From contig JAULJL010000035.1 in assembly GCA_030761205.1 (NCBI GenBank), positions 16,657,001 to 16,721,000 of the forward strand: a stretch of 64,000 nt of DNA. The letters are read 5' to 3'. The notes beneath the pieces were generated by a model. It ran no database searches, was not told the origin of the DNA, and saw nothing but the letters and a program-made list of their open reading frames with translations. The DNA comes from Fremontodendron californicum (Eukaryota; Streptophyta; Magnoliopsida; Malvales; Malvaceae). Of the stretch, positions 1-11,300 are shown piece by piece (the stretch's first letter is position 1; each line of letters begins with the position of its first letter). A program made the translations under genes and the position numbers.

Positions 1-343
1 TTATTGAATGTTATTTTTTTAATGATGACTGCATGAACCAATTGAATATAATTTTATTTATATAAATAGTAATTTAAGGATATATGTCACGTCTAAGTTC
101 CGTAATAATCCGAAAAAAGGTATACCAAGTTTAACATGAATGCTTTCTTAAAAAGTTAAATTGTTTAGTTTTTATACTTACATTGAAATACGAATTTAAT
201 CTTTCTATAATGATTTAAAATATTTTGATACCTTCATTTTTTGAGATTTGAAATGTCGGTACAATCTTAAACGGAGTTAATTTTTCATCGTTAAGTGTGT
301 TGACATAGATATCGACTTGCAGATGTGGCGTTGACCTTGATTA
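1..343. other. AT-rich intergenic DNA, no gene seen
   Basis: No convincing coding frame, RNA gene or repeat boundary is visible here. The last eight bases (336-343, CTTGATTA) are the left target-site duplication of the next element. Confidence 0.5.
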
Positions 344-744
344 TAGAGGTGCTCATGGATCGGGCCGGGTTCGGATCAGGCTTAGGTATGGTATCAACAC
401 CATATATACTTGTCTAAGCCCGGCCCGACCCTAAATATGAGCTTTAAATTCTGCCCAAACCCGTCCATATTTGTAAATGGTAGTCTAAGCCCGTTTAGAC
501 CCGCCAATATTTTTTTCCTAAAAAAATTTATACAAATATTTTTTTTATTATTTAATTTTTAGTAATTTTATATATTTTTTATTAAGTTCTAAAACATAAA
601 TAACTTAGCATATTTTAAAATGTTTACACTATAATATTATATATATATATTTATTTTTTATATAGTATAAATTATATAAAATATAAAAATTTTATATTAT
701 ATAAATAAAAAATAGGCAAACTCATATTTCCTTGGGCAGGTCTA
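344..744. mobile_element. hAT-like MITE, 401 bp, 8-bp TSD
   Basis: The segment starts TAGAGGTGCTCATGG and ends GGGCAGGTCTA, a short imperfect terminal inverted repeat of the TAGRGGTG type common in plant hAT-derived MITEs. It is flanked by a perfect 8-bp duplication CTTGATTA (336-343 and 745-752), the size made by hAT transposases. The inside has GC-rich GGGCCGGG/CCCGGCCCG blocks followed by AT-rich filler and no coding capacity, so it depends on a transposase encoded elsewhere. Confidence 0.8.
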
Positions 745-878
745 CTTGATTACATGACGAATTTTAATATTTTTTATATTATAAAAAAGTCTCTATTTAA
801 TTATGAATTTCGATGAATATTTTTTTGTTGAAAAAAAAAAGATTATCCCAATTGTTTAAATCTCTTCAATTCTCATTT

Positions 879-1163
879 GGGTTTTTTTTATTCAAATATA
901 GCCAAAAAAAAAAATATCAAAATACCGTTGATTTCGGATTAATTCCCAAAATTCGTTTTTTTTTTTCTAGCTGGGAAATCGCCATCCCCCATGGCGATTT
1001 CCCAGTGTAAAAATTTGAAAATTGGCAAAATTTACCAAGGGAAATTGCCATGGGGGGTGGCGATTTCCCTTGGTGTTTTTTGCCATTTCCCTTGGTAAAT
1101 TTTGCCAATTTTCAAATTTTCATCAAGGGAAATCGCCATGGGGGGTGGCGATTTCCCTTGATT
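879..1163 (+). repeat. Left terminal inverted repeat with three hairpins
   Basis: Outer terminus of the PMD-carrying element. It contains three near-perfect hairpins built from GGGAAATCGCCA / TGGCGATTTCCC at 971-1005, 1034-1074 and 1122-1162, separated by AT-rich spacers such as AAATTTGAAAATTGGCAAAA. Confidence 0.8.
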
Positions 1164-1402
1164 AATTTTTTTTTTTTACTTTAAATTAAAAGACAAATTT
1201 TAATTATATTTTTAAATTTATAAGTTTTGTTTTTTAATTTTAAAAATTATAAATTAAATTAAAATATTTTTTTTTATAATTTAAAAAAAAAAGAAATTTC
1301 TTAAGGTATATTTTATTATTTTAAATTTATGAAATTTTTTTTGTAAATTTTGTTAAAAACAAAAAACAAATTAGATAAAAAAAATTTTTAAATTCAAATT
1401 TT

Positions 1403-1438
1403 TTTGAAGGCAACGGTCAAATGACCGTTGCCTTCAAA
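1403..1438. promoter_or_regulatory. 36-bp perfect palindrome upstream of the PMD gene
   Basis: The arm TTTGAAGGCAACGGTCA (1403-1419) is followed by AA and its exact reverse complement (1422-1438). It lies about 40 bp upstream of the TATA box. Each arm contains AACGGTCA, which partly matches the MYB3R-bound mitosis-specific activator core (AACGG). A regulatory role is inferred. Confidence 0.45.
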
Positions 1439-1475
1439 TCCCTCCCTCCCCCCCCACACACACACCACTATTCTC

Positions 1476-1483
1476 TATAAATA
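1476..1483 (+). promoter_or_regulatory. TATA box of the PMD gene
   Basis: TATAAATA lies 113 bp upstream of the chosen ATG at 1596. It is followed by a CT-rich leader (CTCCCTCCCTTCCTTCC), a typical plant promoter and 5'UTR arrangement. Confidence 0.6.
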
Positions 1484-1595
1484 CCTCCCTCCCTTCCTTC
1501 CTTCATTTTTCATTCTTCTTTCAACAATTAAATTTCTTTCTACCAACAAAATTTCTTTCTACAACAATATTTTTTTTCTACAACAATATTTAGAA

Positions 1596-4230
1596 ATGGC
1601 TTCATCATCACTATTGAGGTTGCAAGAAAATCACATATCGGAGGTTATATTTAAAGAGGTAAGTAAATTGTTATAATATTATTTGTATTACATTATACAT
1701 TTTTAGTTATTTTTTATTGATTAGAATTTTGTAAATTTATAGTTTTATTGTTTTATAATTTTTATAATTTTTATGTTATAGTTTTATCATTTATTAATTA
1801 CTATTGTTTTTTGATTTCATAATTATATAATTATTTATTTTTTATATTGTTTAATTTTTTATTATTATAGTTATTTAATTTTTTAATTATTTTTGTTTTT
1901 TCATTTTATAGTTTTATATAATTTTAATTTTTATATTATAATGGTCTTTTTATTATTATATAGAATAATAATTTTGTAATTATTACTGTTTTTTCATTTT
2001 ATAGTTTTATATAATTATAAATTTTATATTATATTATTTTGTATTATTATAGTTTTATAATTGTTTAATTAATATTATTTTTTTCATTTTATAGTTTTAT
2101 ATAATTTTAAATTTTATATTATATTATTATTGTTTTATAATTTTGTAATTATTATTGTCTTTTAATTTTAATTTTATAGTTATTTATTTATTATATAATT
2201 GAATTATTTAATAATTATATAAAAAAATTAAATTTTTTATTATTATTGTTTTGTTATTTTATAGTTTTATAGTTTTATTTATTAATTTTTAATTGTTATA
2301 GTTTTATAATATATTAATTTTTTATTATTATAACAGGAAACTCGTCGCGTGTTACGTTCGAGGAAATTTACATTGGAGGACCCGCATCCATCTATTATCG
2401 ACCACTTAAGAAGAGCCGGATTTTATCACGCAACTCAAATTCGACGATTTTTGATACAACCCGACTTAATCAGTGCGTTGATCGAACGACGGAGACCCGA
2501 GACGCACACTTTTCATTTTCCATTTGGTGAATGCACGGTAACTCTCGAAGATGTTGCGCTGCAACTTGGACTTCCGATCCATGGCGATGCAGTTACAGGC
2601 GGAAGCTTGCTAGATTGGAATGAAGTGTGTCAAGATCTATTGGGCTCGGTACCTCCAGATGAGTATGTATCTGGCTCAACGGTGAGACTAAATTGGTTGA
2701 AATCGTTTCAAAATCTTCCATTACATGCAACTGAACAACAGATACAATATGCTGCTAGAGCATATATTTTACGTTTGATTGGAGGATTACTGATGCCTGA
2801 CAAATCGAGCAGTCGGGTACATTTAATGTATCTTCCATTACTACGTGATTTAGAGTATGCGGCAAATTATAGTTGGGGTTCTGCGTGTTTGGCGGTTTTG
2901 TATAGAGAACTTTACCGGGCTACAGTTCCAAAAAGCCATGACATAGGTGGATGTTTAGTGCTTCTACAATCATGGGCTTGGTATCGGCTACCATTTCTTG
3001 CTCCGCGCGTGGATATTTCGGCTGTATACCCCCTTGCAAGCAGGTAATAATCTTTACTATTTTATTAATTTTGTACGAACTTGTATTTTTATAGGTCATT
3101 AAGATATTATATGCATTTTAATAGGTGGAGTAGGAGTAGGAGTAGAGATTTTACAGAGACTCCGAGCGACCTTACAAGTATAAGAGTACGACTAGATCGA
3201 GTAGGATATGATAAGGTAAATATTTCGATTGTTACATTGAAGTTTTTTTTTTTAATTTAATCCATATGAAACTAATAATTTGTAATAATTATTCGCAGTT
3301 TCTGTGGATGCCATATTCCTCGCGTGAAATTATGGCATGCCTCCCATCGGATGCCTACAATAATTGTAATATATGGAAAGCAAACACAGCATTGATATGC
3401 TTTTCATATGTAGAGTGGCACTAAACTGACAGGGTGTTGCGACAATTTGGGATGCAACAACCAATTCCTGCAGCCCTGGTGAACCTTGATAAGCTTCACA
3501 AGATCGACATGCGTGGTCGTCATGAGGAATTCTGGCCTGCGAAGCATGAACATTGGATCCATTGGTGGAATATACGTGATGGTATAAAAATGAAGGTCGG
3601 CCTTTCGTTTGTCCACCGTCGATGTATGATGATGTTAGGAGTATGCCATTTACCGGACAAACTTCAGCTCCAGTCCCTCCTACACAGGATATGGATGCTC
3701 CTAGACCTTACCGACAACGTGGGCGAATGCGTCAACCGACCTCATCGGAGTTCACAGCACCGAGGATGTCATTTGATCATCTTGAACCTGAACGGGATCA
3801 TGGAGTACCATCCAGTCATCGTTATTCCGTAAGTCACCCCGGATATGACGTTGATGAGTGTTACCGACCATCACCGCCAAGAACGAGGTTAGATGACCAG
3901 CTCCCCATTCTAAGTCCAAGTTCAGCATATCTAACATCAATGTATCAGTTTGGAACCCCTTCGTCAGCATTTGATGGTACATCATTTATGGGTGCATCTA
4001 GTAGTCAGGTTCCCGTTATGGGTGAACTAGGTGTTGGCTCATCCAGCAGTGGGTTTCAACTTTTTGATACGGAAGAAATGACTGATGACATACAACCGGA
4101 ACCAGTGGCGGTTATAGCAGGAGGTCGTGGTCGACCGCGAATACGTGCCACTGACGAGGTTGAACGACGGGTGCAACCACCACGCACTAGAATAGCTCGA
4201 CACTGTTGCTCTACACCACGCAATAATTAG
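1596..4230 (+). pseudogene. Plant mobile domain protein (MAIN/MAIL1-like), TE-borne, disrupted
   Basis: Exon 1 (1596-1658) reads MASSSLLRLQENHISEVIF.. and ends at GT; a 678-bp AT-rich intron follows. Exon 2 (2337-3043) carries the domain: FHFPFGECTVTLEDVALQLG and the WYRLPFLAPR region. Exon 3 (3125-3215) reads RWSRSRSRDFTETPSDL.., and exon 4 starts at 3299 (FLWMPYSSREI). All three introns have GT/AG ends and keep frame. PMD proteins act in silencing and genome stability in Arabidopsis (MAIN, MAIL1) but many copies are transposon-borne; the element termini and lack of other genes place this copy in that group. Exon 4 has an in-frame TAA at 3422-3424 just after VEWH, where relatives have Gln (CAA to TAA is one step). 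The frame then changes between about 3585 and 3622 before a Pro/Ser-rich tail ending at 4230. It could be a truncated protein of about 328 aa instead of a dead gene; loss of function is likelier. Confidence 0.82.
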
Positions 4231-5254
4231 AATAAATGTACTTTTATCAATGTAACGAGAATAATGTGTTTTAAATTTCTAATATATAAATTTATATGTT
4301 TTGCATTTCATGTTATTTATTTTAAATTTGTTGGGAAATTAATTGTTATATTTTATTTTAATTTATATCTTAATGTTGTTATTTAATTTATATCTTAATG
4401 TTGTTATTTAATTTAAAAAATTGTAAAAAAAAATATAATTGAGTTATATTTTATAATTTTTTTTCATTTTAAATAAAATAATAATCCAAATTACATGATA
4501 AGTTGATTTTCTTTTTTTCATTTTAATTTAATTTTCTTTTTTAAATTTTAATAAGAAATAAAATTTTATTTTTATAAAATTTTAATCATAAATTAAATTA
4601 AAATTATTTTATCAAATATCCAGTTTTAAACTGTAAAAATTTTATTTTTTTATCTTTTGATTACCAAATTATTATTTTAATTGTAAAAATTATAAATTTT
4701 TATCATATTAAAATTATAATAAAATATAACTTTTAATTTTAAAATTATACCAACAATCTATACTATTGTTAAAAACAATAATTAAATTGATGTCACGAGT
4801 TAATCGAATACCAACTCAATAAAAAAAAATCAAATTAACAAAATTATTTTACGATACCAACTTAAAAATAACTTCTTTATTTAAAAAAGTTACTCGATAA
4901 ATTTCTTTAAAAAAAAATTTATTTACATTTTACATCATTAAATTATTTTTGACATAAATTAAATTTTGCTTTTTATAATATTACAAAATTATAAGAAATA
5001 CAATTTTTGATATAAAAATTTAATAAGAAATATAATCTTCTTTTTTAAATTTTAATAAGAAATATATTTTTATTTTTTATAAAATTTTAATAATAAATTT
5101 AATTACATTTTTAATATATATTTTAAAAAAATAAATAACCAAACCTAAAAAATATTTTAATTTAATTTATAATTTTTAAAATTAAAAAACAAAATTTACA
5201 AATTTAAAAATAATTTAAAATTTTGTTTTTTAATTTAAGTAAAAAAAAAACAAT
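4231..5254. other. AT-rich noncoding 3' part of the PMD element
   Basis: Over 80% A+T by eye, no coding frame. It contains two direct copies of a TTTAATTTATATCTTAATG unit near 4360-4410 and otherwise nothing I can identify. The 3'UTR and polyadenylation region of the PMD gene should lie at its start. Confidence 0.5.
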
Positions 5255-5579
5255 TCATCAAGGGAAATCGCCACCCCCCATGGCGGTTTCCCTTGATGGA
5301 ATTTGCAAAATTTGCAAATTATACCAAGGGAAATTGCCATGGGGGGTGGTGATTTCCCTTGGTATAATTTGCAAATTTGGCAAAAAACACCAAGGGGAAT
5401 CGCCACCCCCATGGCGATTTCCCTTGGTGTTTTTTGCCGAATTTCAAATTTTTACACTGTGAAATCGCCATGGGGGATGGTGATTTCCCAGCTAGAAAAA
5501 AATAGGCGGATTTTGGGAATTAATCCGAAATCAACGGTATTTTGGTAATTTTTTTTGGCTATATTTGAATAAAAAAACC
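5255..5579 (-). repeat. Right terminal inverted repeat with four hairpins
   Basis: Inverted counterpart of 879-1163. Hairpins of the same GGGAAATCGCC / GGCGATTTCCC unit lie at 5256-5298, 5322-5364, 5388-5430 and about 5459-5494, giving one more unit than the left end. The outer 70 bp match the left end almost exactly when reverse-complemented. Confidence 0.8.
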
Positions 5580-5588
5580 TCCTCATTT

Positions 5589-6080
5589 GTGTTACTCGAA
5601 TTCTTCATTTTTCTTAAAATATTCATTTTCAACACTTGTATCCACACATATTCAAATTTAGATATGATTCTTCAAATATATGAAAAATTTAAAAAAAAAT
5701 TAGTTTATTCGTGTCAGACACATATATGTATCTAATACTCACATAAAATCTGAGTAATATAGATCTACATTATGCAAAAAAATTGAAAGAAAAAGAAACC
5801 TTAAAATCAACTCTATGTAATGTACAAAATTTATACTCATCTGTTTTTAATTATTATTTTTACATAAAATTTTGAGTTTGGAGTTGTATTTTGCTGCCAA
5901 ATAATTTTGATGACTTTTGATTTTTTCTTTAAACCAAATGAAACCTGACCGTTGTCTTCAAAAACTTTTAACGGACAAACGCTCTCAAATCTTCAATTTC
6001 TGCAAAAATCGAAAATGGCGTCTCATCAAAATTCACAACTCATCATTCTCAAACCTTCTTCAATGGCACCCTTTCCCTTC
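5589..6080. other. Intergenic DNA with promoter region of the broken gene
   Basis: AT-rich, no gene. Near 5950-5967 it has GACCGTTGTCTTCAAA, close to one arm of the palindrome at 1403-1438. From about 5980 the sequence is probably the upstream region of the pseudogene at 6136. Confidence 0.4.
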
Positions 6081-6087
6081 TATAAAA
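6081..6087 (+). promoter_or_regulatory. TATA box of the broken LFHTI gene
   Basis: TATAAAA lies 55 bp upstream of the pseudogene ATG at 6136 and is followed by an A/C-rich leader. Confidence 0.45.
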
Positions 6088-6135
6088 CCAAGAAACAAAC
6101 TTTTGTGAAACAACCCAATTTCTCAATTTCCTTCA

Positions 6136-7075
6136 ATGGCTTCATCATCAACATCATCTTCTTCGGGAAATCCAACAATTTCCCAAGAAGAAATAAAGCT
6201 GTTCCACACCATCGGTCGAGCCATCTTCGCCAGGCTAGCTTGTTTTATACCTCGGACGTGATCCAAGCGAGTCCATGCACGTTCATGGCTCTATTCATTT
6301 GGCTTGAACATTGTAGCGGCAGCCATGCTGGGAACTTGGTTTACGACATCCCCTGGCCTGATACCCTTATCAATGCATTGGTTGATAAAACTGTTGGGTT
6401 ATTGAGTTCAAGTCCCACATTGAGTAACTTGGTTAAGTTAAGAGGAATATTCCATCCCGCATTGCTTATGTAGAGTGCTCATCCCTCATCCCACATTGAG
6501 TAGTTTTGGATGAACCAAGGAAGGTGTTCACTTATAAGTAGGAGCTTTGGTTTTTGGAAGAGAACTACCACTATCCATTGTGGGAGAGATTCTACATTTA
6601 AGTAGAAGTTGTATTGAGCTTTTATGGGTGGTGAGTCATAGTATTTTGTAAGAAGCTTCGTAGTTTTATCCTTGATGTATATTTATCCCACACTATTCCC
6701 AACAGAGGCTGCCCCAATGCTTGAATTATATAAAGAGTGATGAGTTCCCTAAGTCATTTCGAAGACTCTAACTATATATAACTCCTTTGATACGAAAGTT
6801 TGACAAAAAACGAGGTTTCTCTTCATTTCTTTTCATGATCATCGTCTAGACATTATTCATGAGATTGTTCATCTTGTTCAGGATGTCTGTGTTAGAGCCT
6901 TTGACGATATAATGCAAAAAGCATTGGGATTAATCGATCCAATGGCTACTGATCAAGAGAGAATTGAACAAAATTTGGAGCCATTAAGGTTTTATGGTCC
7001 ATTGATATGGCCAATATTGCTTGTTTATGGAGATTTTGGTGTGATAAACATGGGAAAATAAGCAGACTTTTAGGC
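6136..7075 (+). pseudogene. Degenerate plant-specific gene (LFHTI.R / WLE family), split by a solo LTR
   Basis: From the ATG at 6136 the frame reads MASSSTSSSSGNPTISQEEI then KLFHTIGRAIFARLA, and hits TGA at 6259. A second frame carries on with MALFIWLEHC.. and PWPDTLINALVDKT up to 6391. After the insertion (6392-6704) the message resumes as CLNYIKSDEFP and, near 6836-7060, as HDHRLDIIHEIVHLVQDVCV followed by RAFDDIMQKALGLIDP. I recall a plant-specific family of uncharacterised proteins with the LFHTIDR / ALWLWLE / WPDTLINALVDEA motif order, but I know no function or formal name. At least three frame changes, several stops and the inserted LTR make it a pseudogene. Downstream of about 7060 no further motif is recognisable. 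Confidence 0.68.
6392..6704. mobile_element. Solo LTR, 313 bp, with decayed 5-bp TSD
   Basis: The insert begins TGTTGGG and ends CCCAACA, the TG..CA inverted termini of an LTR, with no PBS, ORF or second copy. It contains two CCCACATTGAG motifs. Flanks are AAAAC (6387-6391) and GAGGC (6705-6709). These differ by three A/G transitions, and the coding frame (GAT-GAG-GCT expected for DEA) suggests the left copy was once GAGGC. The solo LTR reading is an inference from termini and the interrupted gene. Confidence 0.6.
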
Positions 7076-7689
7076 CTAATACCAAAACCGGCTATTGGGG
7101 TTTTCTCCATTGATTTGATCCTAATGATCTTAGCCTTAGGGCTCAAAGAAAGTCTCTGAACAATGAAATGGAAGAACTGTTGAATACTATACACATTATT
7201 TACATTAACAGCTAGCTTGGAAGAGAATAATGATAATAAGGAAGTTCCAGTAGATGATATCTAAAGAGTACCCCATTTCAGAGAATGAAGTAACAGATTT
7301 CTTCACTAGGTATATATACTTTGGATTATTATCCTGTACATTGTTAGTGGATTTTTTTTAACTCCACAAACGAGGTTATACACACTTTCGTAACTTTTTA
7401 TACGATTTATATTTTTTTAATCCGACCGTCGTATTTCATATTCTATTCGCGTAGATCATGCACGTCGAGTTCCTGAATTTTAATGTTGAAATGTAGTATA
7501 AGTTATAATCCTTGATACAAAGATGGTTAGATTACGTCCTTTACGAAATATTGTTTGCTTTTAGATTATGTTACTCATATTCGAGGTGAGTGTATCGAAT
7601 ACGAGTATGTGTCATACATAGGTATATTCAATTTTTTTAACATTTTTTATATATTTGGAGGATCATACTTTCATACCCATGTTTAAATA
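7076..7689. other. Intergenic DNA left of the retrotransposon nest
   Basis: The start may include eroded 3' sequence of the pseudogene. From 7370 on it is AT-rich with no coding frame. The uninterrupted pre-insertion site is recovered by joining it to 53227 onward. Confidence 0.45.
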
Positions 7690-7694
7690 TGTAT

Positions 7695-8310
7695 TGTAAT
7701 AACCAATTTTCGTCCGGGTCGGATTCGAATCCGACCCGGGCCATGTGCAACAGGGCCTGCTATTTAGCAGGCCCAATCTGCTGTCTAGGCCCAATTTCGG
7801 GCCCATTTCCCCGAACCCAGGCCCACTGGCCCATCAGGCCCAAACCCTACCCCAACCTAACCTGCCAAAACCCTAGCTAACCTAAACCCTAGCCACCCCC
7901 TGCCACAAACCATACCCCTGTCAGCCCCTGCAACCCCAACCCCCACACGCCACCCCAACCGGTTGCTTACAAGCAACCTCCACCTGACAGCCCTCCCCTG
8001 CCACACACCACCAACCCCTCAACCCTCCATAAAAACCCACATCCTCACCAAAAAAGAGGGGGCCGAAGCCTCAGCCAGGAGGGAAGACCCTCACCGATTC
8101 GGATCCCCCCCAGATTCGAACCCACCAAAAACACCCCAGATCTGAGCCCCCTAATCTGAGGGCCACCAGATCGACCCCCCCACCAGATCGACCCCCCACC
8201 TCCTCAGAAACCGAAACCTGCAAAAGAAAAACAAAAAAACCCAAACAACAAACCAAGAAAAAAGAGTTTTTTTTAAACCTAGATCTACGAAAATCGGTGA
8301 GGATCAGGGC
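7695..8310 (+). repeat. Element A 5' LTR, first part (before nested B)
   Basis: Matches the 3' LTR start at 51972. It has a dense run of GGCCCA/TGGGCC motifs (7755-7850) and AAACCCTAG telobox-like motifs (7868-7895). It breaks at GGATCAGGGC, where B inserted; the copy at 42331-42360 shows the uninterrupted sequence. Confidence 0.85.
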
Positions 8311-11300
8311 TGTCGCAACCTAAAAAATAATAATGACGACGAGTCTCATCGCAAGACTTTATTATTCGTTAGGCGTGACATTAAAAAAAATCGAGGAAAA
8401 GTCGACTTAATTCCTCTAGAAAAATGAAGGTTTTGAAAATGACCTTAAAAAAGACATGGAGTCGCCACCAATCTTTTTTAGCTAGGTGTGATCGGCCACC
8501 TATTAAAACCGGTTTTATAAAATATTTTAAAAATTAATTAAAACATTTTAAAAACCAATTTCAAGTCTGCGTTTTAAACCAGAGAAATCAAAGAAGCGGG
8601 TTCGGGAGTCGGTTACGTGTGGGGAAGGATTAGCACCCCCACAACGCCCGTATAAATCGGTACCTTATTAATCGTGTGTTATCTCAAGTCTCGGTAAAAA
8701 GTTGGTTTTAAATTTAGTATTTCAAGTTAATTCCCAATTTAAAGAAAAATAATTTCATTTTTTTATTGAAAATGATCCAGAATTTATAAATTCAAAATTT
8801 TCCTATATTCCCCAACAAACGTGGCAAAATATAGAAATTTTTATTAGTTTTGGAAAACTTTCCGAATCATTCTCTTTTTGAAAGAAAGATATTCCTTTAT
8901 TAATGATAATTGATGATATTCCCTCCAGCAAACCCGGTAGAGAACTCATGAATTATTTTAACTCGGGAATATCTTTATATTTTTTTTATTGAAAACCATT
9001 ATCTTTTTTTGAAAACATTTAAAAGAAATGAATATGTATATGCATGACATAAATAAAATGACATAGCAAAATCTAAATAATATAATACAACCTAAATGAC
9101 ATGACAAGTATGAATGGTATGGCATATAATTTAAATGACATGGAATAAAATAATGCTATCATATAATGTGCATGAAAATAAAAATGCAATGCATGAAATG
9201 TATTTTTTCCTTTAATTAAGGAAATCCGTATATCTAACAAGATATCCGGCTACCTTAGGAAAATATGTCAAATTAAATATTCTAAAACCAAAATACTTTG
9301 TGATTGTTTGAAAACAATTTTGAGAAGCTTGAATAAGAAAATAAAAACTGGGCTAAAAATTTTTAAAATGGCTCTAATTTCCTAAGTTTAAAAAATCGGG
9401 ACTTGGCTACCCTTAACCCGGGACTTGAAAAACCATTTTTAGAGTTTAAAAAGGCTTAGAAATTACCCTAAGTCAGTAGCTAACCCTCCTAATCAGCCCA
9501 CTCTAAGTAAGTTAACCAAAACAGAAAATTGGTTTTTCTTTAAATTCAATTCTGACTCCACTAACCAGTTTTAATCCATGATTTTTTATCCTATTTTTAA
9601 AAATTCCAAAAATTCTGAAAAAAATACTGGAGACTCAGGACATGTAAAACTACACGAGAAAAAATCGGCTTAATTTTTGAATCAAAGATGAATTCCCAGA
9701 AAAATCAGAGATGTACGAGTTTTTGGAGGAGAAAAAACTGCTTTGTTTTTCTTTAAATTCAATTCTGACTCCACTGTCCAGTTTTAATCCACGATTTTTT
9801 ACCCTATTTTTAAAAATTCCAAAAATTCTGAAAAAATTACTGGAGACTCAGGACATGTAAAACTACACGATAAAAAATCGGCTTAATTTTCTGATCAAAG
9901 ATGAATTCCCAGAAAAATCAGAGATGTACGAGTTTTTGGAGGAGAAAAAACTGCTTTGCCAGCACATTTTTTTGTCTTTGATAAAATCATTTAAAAATCA
10001 AAGTAAAAATATTTGAAACTCATAAAATGACTTGAAAGCAGTAGCTAGGACTTTTTGAAAGTTAGATAAAAAATGGCTAAGTAAAAAAAATCACAAAGGT
10101 AGAATAATCAACTTGACAAACTTAATTTTCCACAAGTGTGCTCAAGAGAGCATGACTTTGAACCATCAATTGGCTCAAGTCATTATTCAAGTGGTATGAA
10201 CATGAAATGCATGAAACAATGCAGCAAACATAATGCATGAAATGCATGGATCTAAACCTAAATGTAAGGAAAATGCATGACATAAATAATATGGCCTAGA
10301 CCTAACATGAACTTGCATGGCATTTAATGTAACCTAGACCTAAGACATGCATGGCATTTTCACAAACACAAGGCATGCTTAATTCAAAAATCCAACCAAA
10401 TATCATGCAAATGCAAAAACCTAACAACTAGCATGACAAAAAATACAACACACAATGCAAAACACATGGAGTAGCCAAATGGCCCCAAGCTCCAACAAGC
10501 ATGGCATTTTCACAAACACTTGGTATGCTAGCATGAAAAACTAAGTCATAACACAAAAATCACACAAGCATTTTCACAAACACCTAATATACCAAATCTA
10601 AAACATGCTCACTAAGATATAAAACAAGAATCATGCAAAGAATCACACAAGCATTTTCACAAACACTTAATATGCTAACTCTAAAACATACTCAAATGAA
10701 AACAGAAAATTAAAAATGCAAAAACATGATATCTAAGACATAAATGGCAACAAACAAAGCAACCAAATTAAATATAACTTAAGAACATGAAATAACATAA
10801 CACTTAAAACATCAAAAACAAAGAAAATAGCATAAACAATATGGTAAAATGAATTGAAACAACAACTTAAAATAAATAATGTAGGCCATTTGGCCATGGT
10901 GAGTTTATTGTAAAAACAAAATGTAAAAAAAATATACTTAAGAAAGGAAATGAAGGAAGAACAAGAAACATTATTTTAAAATGAAAACTCACCAAGTAGA
11001 GATTAAAATAGCAAAAAACAAGAATAGAAAATGAAAGTGCAAGAGTTGGTGCTCAAGAGCAACCTCAAGAAGCTAATATTTCAAGCTTTTCTCTTCAAAC
11101 TTTCCTTTATTTCTAAACTTTTCTTTTTTTGCTCTCAACCAAGAAGATAAAAACTAAGAAAAACTAAGAGAAATCAGCCAAAATGGAAAAGAAGAAACCA
11201 AAATCTGCCTCCCCCCCCCCTTAGGGCTAGCCTTAATGCATGTAGCCTCCAAGATGTTGTCATTTTTGTGTAACCTAATTTCCATCAAATGGCCAATAAT

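Larger units (their letters stand above)
879..5579 (+). mobile_element. Mutator-like element with long TIRs carrying a plant mobile domain gene
   Basis: Two ends of about 285 and 325 bp are inverted copies of each other: the block with GATTTCGGATTAATTCCCAA near 925-960 recurs inverted near 5510-5550. Just outside lie TTCTCATTT (870-878) and TCCTCATTT (5580-5588), an 8/9 match consistent with the 9-bp target duplication typical of Mutator-like elements. The exact termini are uncertain by 1-2 bp because of T-runs. The body holds one spliced plant mobile domain gene and long AT-rich noncoding DNA. No MURA-type transposase is present, so the element is non-autonomous. PMD genes inside Mutator-like elements are a known plant association; the boundaries here are my reading. 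Confidence 0.78.
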
